The position numbers and the translations under genes were made by a program. Below the pieces are notes generated by a model. It was given only the letters and a program-made list of their open reading frames with translations. It was not told the DNA's origin and did no database searches. A stretch of DNA of 64,000 bases from Pagrus major (taxonomy: Eukaryota; Chordata; Actinopteri; Spariformes; Sparidae). Positions 47,201-59,600 of this stretch are shown one piece after another. Each line of letters opens with the position of its first letter. Position 1 is the first letter of the stretch. The stretch is taken from contig NC_133221.1 of the NCBI RefSeq assembly GCF_040436345.1, positions 716,972-780,971 of the forward strand. The letters are read 5' to 3'.

Positions 47201-50200
47201 GAGGGCAGACAGTGATAGCAGGAAAACTAATTTGGGCTGGTGTTTAAAGTCTGTGTCTCAGGCTGCTGTCTGTCTGTGACAGAACAATGGCATTACTGCT
47301 TTACACTGAGTTTAATAGTTTTCCAACTCCATCTATGCAGACAGAGAATAAACAGCATTCTGATTGGTCAATGCAAAGACAAGGAGCATTATCATAAGAC
47401 CGAAATGTATTAAAAATAATGCATTTCTTTTGGGTTCTTAAAGGAGAACACAGCAAGTGATACAGAGCAGATATGTGTGCTGGAGCAGATCAACTTAAAT
47501 GGTCATGCTGTGTGACTCAACAAATGCATTAAAACAACAAGTCGTGTTTTCAGACATGATGACATCAGCAGACAGGTGTACAGTCTTACTTTGTACAGGT
47601 CGTCTCTGACTGTCGGTCTGCCATCTTAATCTGCATCTTTCTCCACAATGGGGACAGGAAGAGTATATTGGACCAGACTGGTCCCAGTATGAGGTGATGC
47701 ACTGTCTGCAGAACCAGTGTCCACAGCTGGTAGAGACTGGATCCTTCAGGACGTCCTGACACCAAACACAGCAGGACGGCTCCTTCTTCACTGAGACATG
47801 ACTTCTCTTCCTCTCTCTGTGAACACATTTCTTATAAGTAAAATAATTTGTTGGTTGTTGTTGAATATCAGTATTTGGCTGACACTGTCTAATGGTCTGC
47901 TGGTCAAAGAACAGTAAAAGTGTTGTTATTGTCCTCTTTGAATTCTGCGTTCAGACTGTATTGATAATGATTTTTTCAACTCTCCTGCTTTCATAAACAC
48001 TAATGAACTGTATTTTTCTGGTCTGTTGTATTTTTTTATTGATACAAACTCAACACTTTCTGAAGCTACATCACAGTAAAAGTCTATTAGCTGGTAAACA
48101 CACTGGGTCATCCAGTCGTATATGGTCCATGTTAAAATGTAACTACAATATCGCTTAAAATGAACACTCAACACATGTTTTTGTAAGAAAATATTCAGGC
48201 GCCTGGCAAAAATTCCCATTTTGTGACCTCAAAATATCGGTGCTTGAAAGTAACAGGAACATAAACTCATTTACTCATGGTTCTTTATTCCCTTATTTAC
48301 ACTAACTTTGTGAATATAAAATTGTCAAAAACAAGTGCTGAGGTGGAAAAGCAGCCTATATAAAGAGCCAAATGCACAAAACTACCTAAATATGCATAAC
48401 TTCCCTGTTTAGGCCTTAAAACTCATTAAAATAATTTATTGCTGGATATGAAATCTCATTGGCTAAATGATGCGTCAATCATCCTATCTCTGGCACAGAG
48501 ACACAGGAAGTCAGTTACGATTGGGGGTACTGAGCGGTCAGTCTTTATAATGACGTCATTGTAAATGGTGCGCGACATTCGTCTTTTTGTATTAATTTGA
48601 ATGGCCAGGATAACTTATATCTAATAATTATTAACAATAATCTACAACAATTTAAGAACATTTTGCACTAAAGCAGATGGCAAATTAAAAACCAACACAC
48701 AATGGTTAAAGTAGCCAAATCAACCACAGTCAACAACAGCAAGGAGAGGAAGAGGGAGACAAAGTACATGAACTTCTTTCTGTCTTTGTGTAAAAACATG
48801 GTGTCTGTTTGTTCCAGTGATGGACGGGTTTATGTGCATATAGAGCAGGGAAATAAGATGTGAGTCAATTGATGATTGATTACTGTAAAATATCATTTAA
48901 AGATTAAACAAATATAGATACCCCGTGCACAAAAGTTTCTCCCTCCTGGGTTCAGCTGGTGCAGGGAATACCACAGTGGACCAACAACAAATAAGAAGGA
49001 GCAGAGTGAATCTGATGACGTGACATGCAAAAGGATAGTTCACTCCTTGTTGATTTTAAGGTAATTGATAATAAAATAGTTTCAATTGCATCCTAGTCTG
49101 CACTGGAATATTGAATTTTTTTAAAAAAATGTTTTTTTGTGGTTTTCCCTGCAACAGTCACAACTAGGAGGGAAACACTGCTGTTTTGCAGTAATCAACA
49201 GAAAAGTAACCTCAAACTCTTAGACAAATTCAAGGTGAGCAGAGCTTTTCTACAAATATTTTTTTCTTTACATGTTGCATCAATATGATATAAGAAGATC
49301 ATATTATATACAAGATGCATCTGATCATAACCGCTGATCTGAGGAAGAGTCAAAATATTTGCGGACAAATGTGAGAAAATGAAGTACACATCTGAAGCAG
49401 ATTCTTTCAGATTTTGAATAGTTGCAAGTCTTTACAGTGATTTCAATGGGAAGTCTATTAAACCATTTAATATATAAATAAATATTTTCTTGAAGTATAA
49501 AGTCTGATATAGAGGTTCTCAGGTGTTTATAATACCATCAGTGTTTCGTGGCTATTAAACCCTGACTAAGGTCTGTCAGAGTTTGAAACAGTATCTGCAC
49601 CAATAGTTCTGCATCATGAATATACATGTCTGAACAAGTGAGTCTTGAGTCTTTTGTGGAAGATGGCGAGTGACTCTGCTATCCTGACATTGGTCGGGAG
49701 TTCGTTCCACCACTGAGAGAACAGTGTCAATCATCCAGAGAGCCAGAACAGAGAAGAGTCGTGACTTTGCTGAGCAACCTTTGTTTGCTCTCAGCGATGG
49801 CGGTACCAGCCGGCCAACTGATGTTCTGGGGCTTGTTGTCTGACCAGTGTTTGGAGGTAGATGGGTGCAGTTCCGCTGACGGCCTTGAAGGCCAGCACCA
49901 TGGTCTTGAATCGGATGTGGGCTGCAACAGGGAGCCAGTGGAGGTCACGGAGGAGGGGGGGTCACATGGGAGAATTTGGGTAGATTGAAAACAAGGCGCG
50001 CTGCAACGTTCTGGATACGCTGCAAGGGTTTAGTCACAGAGGCTTGGGAGTCGAACCAAGAGAGATGCAGTAGTCCAGGCGGGAGATGACCAGCGCTTGC
50101 ACCAGGAGTAGCGTCGCGTCCTTTGTGAGGAAACACTGGATCCTGTGGATGTTGAAGAGGGTAAATCTGCAGGATCGGGCCACAGCAGTGTTGAGGGGGG

Positions 50201-50580
50201 TGCAGGCTAGTCTGTTGTCGAGGATTACGCCCAGGTTCCTCGCAGTCGATGAAGGCGATACTGTGAAGTCTTCGACAGTGATTGACAGGTCCATGCGAGA
50301 GCGGTCTTTCCTCGAGATGAAGAGGAGTTCAGTTTTATGAAGGTTGAGCTTGAGGTGATTCGCAGTTGTCCAAGCAGAGATGTCTGCCAGACATTTTGAG
50401 ATGCGTGTTGCAACGTGGGTGTCGGAGGATGGGGGACAAGAGAGGAACAGGTAGAAGGCAGATTTGGCTGCTGATACAGTTGTGGCGAAGTCAGGTGGTG
50501 GTAGTGAGCAAGGTCATCAGCATGACGTGATTTTTTTCCATTTTCTCTCTGCTGTTCGAAGCACCGACCTGTTAGTTCGC

Positions 50581-50620
<40 letters not shown>

Positions 50621-53600
50621 TCGTGCTGGTCGGGAGGTGAGGGGACAGAGAGTGTTTAAAGAGGAGGAGAGGGAGGATAACAGAGCGGAGGAGGCTTCCT
50701 CGGTGGACAGTAGAGAGAATTGTTCTGTGGATGGTAGCGAGGAGAGAACAGTTGAGGAGAGAGTGGAGGGAGAGAGGGATTTCAGGTTGCAGCGGGTGGT
50801 GACCGTGCGAGGTGTAGGGGCGAGGGAGGTGTTGGACTTCAAGGGGAGAGAGAAAGCGACACAGTGGTGGTCGGACACAGTAAGTGCTGAGGTACTACAG
50901 GACCTTGTGAAGACAAGGTCAAGTTGGTTCCCGGCCCGGTGGGTGGGTGGAGAGGGGGAGAGTGTGAGGTCAAATGTGGAGAAGAAGCTGATGAATTCAG
51001 CTGAGCGCAGCTTCTCTGGGGGGATGTTGAAGTCACTCAGGACGACAAGTGGTGTGCCATTATCTGGGGAGCAGCTTAGGAGGGCGTCCATCTCATCATA
51101 GAAGTTGCAGAGAGGACCAGGAGGGCGATAGATCACCACAATGGTCATCTTGAAAGGAAGGGTGACAGAGACAGCGTGAAATTCAAATGCAGATCTGGGT
51201 TGGTGGTCCAGGGGAAGGACCTGGAAGGACCACATGGGTGTGATGAGGAGTCCAGTTCCTCCTCCTCAGCCGGTTGTCTCGGGAAGTGTGAGAATGAGTA
51301 GGCAGTTGAGAGGGCAGCTGGAGTGGCAATGTTTTCTGGGGTGATCCAGGTCTCAGTAAGGGCCAGAGAGTGCAGGGAGGCATAGGCTGATATGGTGTCC
51401 GCCTTCTTGACTGCAGACTGGCAGTTCCATAGCCCCCCTAGTACTTTAAGTTCAGTACCGGTGGAGAATGTTGGGTAACAGAGATTGGCTGGGTTACAGC
51501 CTCAAGCAATGGGCCTCCGGTGAAATCTTCTCCGGTTTGATGTCCTGACTGGGATTGGGTAGGACTCATGGCTGCGATGGGTGGTGGACAGTGAGTTACT
51601 TGGACTCCCGCAGAGTGTGCTAGATTTACCTCATGCAGGGTTAGCTCCTCCCTGCAATCAAGCTTATTCACCACAGCTGAGTTGGCCAAAACTGGATAAT
51701 GACCAATCAGAATCAACCGTTTCAAAAGAATATAAATATTTCATTAGAATATTTCGTCTTCACCCTCACTGCACCATCTTCTTCATCATGTCAGTTTGCA
51801 GTAATAACAGTGTCTTACTTTGTGTCCGAAGGTCCAGGGTCATTACTGAATTGTAGAGGATCTTGTTTGGACCAGTCACTCTTCATAGACACACAGCTGG
51901 ATATTGTAGACTCCGCTCTCTGTCTGTTGGACTGAACTCTGCAAACACCAACATGTTTTTATTCATACCACATGAATCTTTGATAAATTCTCTGATGAAA
52001 GTCATTTAAGAAGCTCTAAATACACAAACTACTGCTACTAACACAAAAAATATAATCCCAAGCTTTGAACAGTAGATACATTAAGTTGTCATCAATAACC
52101 GGAACCTGAAAACACACTTCGTAACGTTGAGATCTGTGACTTGTTTAGCTGGTTTCCATCCAGTTTCCACTTGTGAACCAAATTCAGTCTCTGCTGACTG
52201 CTGGATGGATGCTGCTTTATTGTGTTTTGATTGACCATGATTGCATCGAGGAAAGCAATAAAGACATTGTTTATGTTTTTGCTCAAAATCACATCACATA
52301 GCCTAATCACCATCAGTAAATACTGGGCCCTGTCCGGCAGAGAAATAGTAGGGACGACTGACCGGGTCACTCTAGCCCTTTTCACACAGAGACTATGCAT
52401 TATCTCCGCAGTCTATTTGTTTGTTAACACAGAACCAAGCAGATCCGGTGTAAAGCTGCACCGGTGTGTCAATTCATGCCGGACATGTGGGACATTTCTC
52501 TTTATTTTGTTGAGGGAAGGATCTGTTTAGTTATGAGACTGTGAACACCATCAGACCAACACGCCCTCGCTCCGCGCCTCCAGCTTATCCGTTCACACTG
52601 GTTTGGTTCACCAATACTGCACCTCTGATATTACCTCTGACACTACCTCTGACACTACCTCTGACTGTCTGACTCTACCTCTGACACTATCTCTGATACT
52701 ACCTCTGATACTACCTCTGATACTACCTCTGATACTACCTTTGATACTACCTTTGATACTACCTCTGACACTACCTGTGATACTACCTCTGATACTGCCT
52801 CTGATACTACCTCTGACACTACCTCTGATACTACCTCTGACTCTACCTCTGACACTACCTCTGACACTACCTCTGACTCTACCTCTGATACTACCTCTGA
52901 CACTACCTCTGACTGTCTGACTCTACCTCTGACACTATCTCTGACACTACCTTTGATACTGCCTCTGACTCTACCTCTGACACTACCTCTGATACTACCT
53001 CTGATACTACCTCTGATACTACCTCTGACACTACCTCTGACACTACCTCTGACTCTACCTCTGATACTACCTCTGATACTACCTCTGACTCTACCTCTGA
53101 CTACCTCTGATACTACCTCTGACACTACCTCTGATATTACCTCTGACACTACCTCTGACTGTCTGACACTACCTCTGACTCTACCTCTGACTACCTCTGA
53201 TACTACCTCTGACACTACCTCTGATACTACCTCTGATACTACGTCTGACACTACCTCTGATACTACCTCTGACTCTACCTCTGACTACCTCTGATACTAC
53301 CTCTGACTCTGCCTCTGACTACCTCTGATACTACCTCTGACACTACCTCTGATACTACCTCTGACACTACCTCTGACACTACCTCTGACTCTACCTCTGA
53401 CTCTACCTCTGACTACCTCTGATACTACCTCTGACACTACCTCTGATACTACCTCTGATACTACGTCTGACACTACCTCTGATACTACCTCTGACTCTAC
53501 CTCTGACTACCTCTGATACTACCTCTGACTCTGCCTCTGACTACCTCTGATACTACCTCTGACACTACCTCTGACACTACCTCTGACACTACCTCTGACA

Positions 53601-56600
53601 CTACCTCTGACTCTACCTCTGATATTACCTCTGACTCTACCTCTGACTGTCTGACACTACCTCTGACACTACCTCTGACACTACCTCTGATACTACCTCT
53701 GACTCTACCTCTGACTCTACCTCTGACTGTACCTCTGACTACCTCTGACTACCTCTGATACTACCTCTGACTCTACCTCTGACTACCTCTGATACTACCT
53801 CTGACTGTCTGACACTACCTCTGACACTACCTCTGATACTACCTCTGACTCTACCTCTGATACTACCTCTGACTCTGCCTCTGACTACCTCTGACACTAC
53901 CTCTGACTGTCTGACACTACCTCTGACTCTACCTCTGACACTACCTCTGACTGTCTGACACTACCTCTGACTCTACCTCTGACACTACCTCTGACTACCT
54001 CTGATACTACCTCTGATACTACCTCTGACTCTACCTCTGACTCTACCTCTGACTCTACCTCTGACTCTACCTCTGACTACCTCTGACTACCTCTGATACT
54101 ACCTCTGACTGTCTGACACTACCTCTGACTCTACCTCTGACACTACCTCTGACTGTCTGACACTACCTCTGACTCTACCTCTGACTACCTCTGACTACCT
54201 CTGATACTACCTCTGATACTACCTCTGACTCTGCCTCTGACTACCTCTGACACTACCTCTGACTGTCTGACACTACCTCTGACTACCTCTGATACTACCT
54301 CTGACACTACCTCTGATACTACCTCTGACTGTCTGACACTACCTCTGATACTACCTCTGACTGTCTGACACTACCTCTGACACTACCTCTGACTGTCTGA
54401 CACTACCTCTGACTCTACCTCTGACTCTACCTCTGATACTACCTCTGACACTACCTCTGACTCTACCTCTGACTCTACCTCTGACACTACCTCTGACTCT
54501 ACCTCTGACTGTACCTCTGATACTACCTCTGACTGTCTGACACTACCTCTGACACTACCTCTGATACTACCTCTGATACTACCTCTGACACTACCTCTGA
54601 CACTACCTCTGACTCTACCTCTGATACTACCTCTGATACTACCTCTGACTCTACCTCTGACTACCTCTGATACTACCTCTGACACTACCTCTGATATTAC
54701 CTCTGACACTACCTCTGACTGTCTGACACTACCTCTGACTCTACCTCTGACTACCTCTGATACTACCTCTGACACTACCTCTGATACTACCTCTGATACT
54801 ACGTCTGACACTACCTCTGATACTACCTCTGACTCTACCTCTGACTACCTCTGATACTACCTCTGACTCTGCCTCTGACTACCTCTGATACTACCTCTGA
54901 CACTACCTCTGATACTACCTCTGACACTACCTCTGACACTACCTCTGACTCTACCTCTGACTCTACCTCTGACTACCTCTGATACTACCTCTGACACTAC
55001 CTCTGATACTACCTCTGATACTACGTCTGACACTACCTCTGATACTACCTCTGACTCTACCTCTGACTACCTCTGATACTACCTCTGACTCTGCCTCTGA
55101 CTACCTCTGATACTACCTCTGACACTACCTCTGACACTACCTCTGACTCTACCTCTGATATTACCTCTGACTCTACCTCTGACTGTCTGACACTACCTCT
55201 GACACTACCTCTGACACTACCTCTGATACTACCTCTGACTCTACCTCTGACTCTACCTCTGACTGTACCTCTGACTACCTCTGACTACCTCTGATACTAC
55301 CTCTGACTCTACCTCTGACTACCTCTGATACTACCTCTGACTGTCTGACACTACCTCTGACACTACCTCTGACTCTACCTCTGACTCTACCTCTGACTGT
55401 CTGACACTACCTCTGACACTACCTCTGATACTACCTCTGACTCTACCTCTGATACTACCTCTGACTCTGCCTCTGACTACCTCTGACACTACCTCTGACA
55501 CTACCTCTGACTCTACCTCTGATATTACCTCTGACTCTACCTCTGACTGTCTGACACTACCTCTGACACTACCTCTGACACTACCTCTGATACTACCTCT
55601 GACTCTACCTCTGACTCTACCTCTGACTGTACCTCTGACTACCTCTGACTACCTCTGATACTACCTCTGACTCTACCTCTGACTACCTCTGATACTACCT
55701 CTGACTGTCTGACACTACCTCTGACACTACCTCTGACTCTACCTCTGACTCTACCTCTGACTGTCTGACACTACCTCTGACACTACCTCTGATACTACCT
55801 CTGACTCTACCTCTGATACTACCTCTGACTCTGCCTCTGACTACCTCTGACACTACCTCTGACTGTCTGACACTACCTCTGACTCTACCTCTGACACTAC
55901 CTCTGACTGTCTGACACTACCTCTGACTCTACCTCTGACTACCTCTGACTACCTCTGATACTACCTCTGACTCTGCCTCTGACTACCTCTGACACTACCT
56001 CTGACTGTCTGACACTACCTCTGACTCTACCTCTGACTCTACCTCTGACTACCTCTGATACTACCTCTGACACTACCTCTGATACTACCTCTGACTGTCT
56101 GACACTACCTCTGATACTACCTCTGACTGTCTGACACTACCTCTGACACTACCTCTGACTGTCTGACACTACCTCTGACTCTACCTCTGACTCTACCTCT
56201 GATACTACCTCTGACACTACCTCTGATACTACCTCTGACTCTACCTCTGACTCTACCTCTGACACTACCTCTGACTCTACCTCTGACTGTACCTCTGATA
56301 CTACCTCTGACTGTCTGACACTACCTCTGACACTACCTCTGACACTACCTCTGATACTACCTCTGACACTACCTCTGACACTACCTCTGACACTACCTCT
56401 GACTCTACCTCTGACTACCTCTGATACTACCTCTGACACTACCTCTGATACTACCTCTGATACTACGTCTGACACTACCTCTGATACTACTTCTGATACT
56501 ACCTCTTATACTACCTCTGACTCTGCCTCTGACTACCTCTGATACTACCTCTGACACTACCTCTGATATTACCTCTGACACTACCTCTGATATTACCTCT

Positions 56601-59600
56601 GACACTACCTCTGACTCTACCTCTGACTCTACCTCTGACTACCTCTGATACTACCTCTGACTCTACCTCTGATACTACCTCTGACTCTACCTCTGACTCT
56701 ACCTCTGACTCTACCTCTGATACTACCTCTGACTCTACCTCTGACTCTACCTCTGACTCTACCTCTGACTACCTCTGACACTACCTCTGACTCTACCTCT
56801 GATACTACCTCTGACTACCTCTGATACTACCTCTGACTCTACCTCTGACTACCTCTGACTCTACCTCTGACACTACCTCTGATACTACCTCTGACTCTAC
56901 CTCTGACTACCTCTGACTACCTCTGACACTACCTCTGACTACCTCTGACACTACCTCTGACTCTACCTCTGATACTACCTCTGACTGTCTGACACTACCT
57001 CTGACTCTATCTCTGACTCTATCTCTGACTCTACCTCTGACACTACCTCTGACTCTACCTCTGACTCTACCTCTGACTCTACCTCTGATACTACCTCTGA
57101 TACTACCTCTGACTCTACCTCTGATACTACCTCTGACTCTACCTCTGACTCTACCTCTGACACTACCTCTGATACTACCTCTGACACTACCTCTGACACT
57201 ACCTCTGACTCTACCTCTGACTGTCTGACTCTACCTCTGACTCTACCTCTGACTGTCTGACTCTACCTCTACCTCTGACTCTACCTCTGATACTACCTCT
57301 GACTCTACCTCTGACTCTACCTCTGACACTACCTCTGATACTACCTCTGACACTACCTCTGACTCTACCTCTGACTGTCTGACTCTACCTCTGATACTAC
57401 CTCTGATACTACGTCTGACTCTACCTCTGACTCTACCTCTGACACTACCTCTGATACTACCTCTGACACTACCTCTGATACTACCTCTGACTCTACCTCT
57501 GACTGTCTGACTCTACCTTTGACTCTACCTCTGACTACCTCTGATACTACCTCTGACACTACCTCTGATACTACCTCTGACTCTACCTCTGACTGTCTGA
57601 CTCTACCTCTGACTCTGCCTCTGATACTACCTCTGACTCTACCTCTGACTGTCTGACTCTACCTCTACCTCTGATACTACCTCTGACTCTACCTCTGACT
57701 CTACCTCTGACTCTACCTCTGACTACCTCTGACACTACCTCTGACTCTACCTCTGACACTACCTCTGACACTACCTCTGATACTACCTCTGATACTACCT
57801 CTGACTCTACCTCTGACACTACGTCTGACTCTACCTCTGACTCTACCTCTGACACTACCTCTGATACTACCTCTGACTCTACCTCTGACTCTACCTCTGA
57901 CTCTACCTCTGACTCTACCTCTGACTCTACCTCTGACACTACCTCTGACACTACCTCTGACTCTACCTCTGACTCTACCTCTGACTCTACCTCTGACACT
58001 ACCTCTGACTCTACCTCTGATACTACCTCTGATACTACCTCTGACACTACCTCTGACTCTACCTCTGATACTACCTCTGACTACCTCTGACACTACCTCT
58101 GACTCTACCTCTGACACTACCTCTGACACTACCTCTGACACTACCTCTGACTCTACCTCTGATACTACCTCTGACACTACCTCTGACACTACCTCTGACA
58201 CTACCTCTGACTCTACCTCTGACTCTACCTCTGACTCTACCTCTGACTCTACCTCTGACACTACCTCTGACTCTACCTCTGATACTACCTCTGATACTAC
58301 CTCTGACACTACCTCTGACTCTACCTCTGATACTACCTCTGACTGTCTGACACTACCTCTGACTCTACCTCTGACACTACCTCTGACACTACCTCTGACT
58401 CTACCTCTGATACTACCTCTGATACTACCTCTGACTCTACCTCTGACTCTACCTCTGACTACCTCTGACACGACCTCAAAAGGTGCATCAGAGCTACAGC
58501 GAAATTTCCCCACTTTCAGCATCTGAAATTTTAACACAGAGGACGATGCAGAGAATCGGCGCATGATTCCCACTCAGAGGGCAGTGTGATGGGGCTAGTG
58601 ACTGGCTAAGAGGAGGATTCATTTAAAGATTCTCTTTGTGTGACAAAATTTACTTAGCTAATACATTTTAGTAGAAATTCTAATATACAAACACCAAATC
58701 AACAAAACATTAAATTGTCAGAGTCTCAATGAAAATGAGTCAGTTAATTGGGTTATTATCAGTTCTCTTACTTTGTGTCCGAGGGTCCAGGGTCATTACT
58801 GAATTGTAGAGGATCTTGTTTGGACCAGTCGCTCTTCATTGACACACAGCTGGATATTGTAGACTCCGCTCTCTGTCTGTTGGACTGAACTCTGCAAACA
58901 CCAACATGTCTTTATTCATACCACATAAATTCTCTGATGAAACTTAAGAAGCTCTGAATACACAAACTACTGCTTGAGTCAAATGTTAAGAGATTTTAAA
59001 GTTTGTGTTTTGTGTTGACCATGATTGCATCGAGGAAAGCAATAAAGACATTGTTTACGTGTTTTGCTCAAAATCACATCACATAGCCTAATCACCATCA
59101 GTAAATACTGGGCCCTGTCCGGCAGAGACTCGGTAGGGAAGACTGACCAAACATTTTGCACTACAGCAGACGGCAAGTGAAACACCAACACACTACAGTT
59201 AAATTAGCCACATTAACCACAGTCAACAACAGCAAGGAGAGGAAGAGGGAGACAAAGTCCCCAGACTCCCTTAAAAAATGTCTCACTTTAGTGAGTTGTT
59301 GAGTTAGGAGAAACTTTATACACTTTGTGAAACTCTGTCTCTGACTAATTCTTTATTATTTGTTCCTTCTTGTAAATTCAGCAAATGTTCATTCTAATAT
59401 ACAAACACCAAATCAACAAAACATTAAATTGTCAGAGTCTCACTGAAAATGAGTCAGTTAATTGGGTTATTATCAGTTCTCTTACTTTGTGTCCGAGGGT
59501 CCAGGGTCATTACTGAATTGTAGAGGATCTTGTTTGGACCAGTCGCTCTTCATAGACACACAGCTGGATATTGTAGACTCCGCTCTCTGTCTGTTGGACT

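Noticed and set aside
50583-51101. 172-codon + frame
   Set aside because: Antisense of the LINE endonuclease region.
52655-58573. Minus-strand Ser-Glu-Val and Arg-Gly-Ser frames up to 286 codons
   Set aside because: The 12-bp unit is a multiple of three, so frames stay open by arithmetic. Flanking sequence shows no coding signal.
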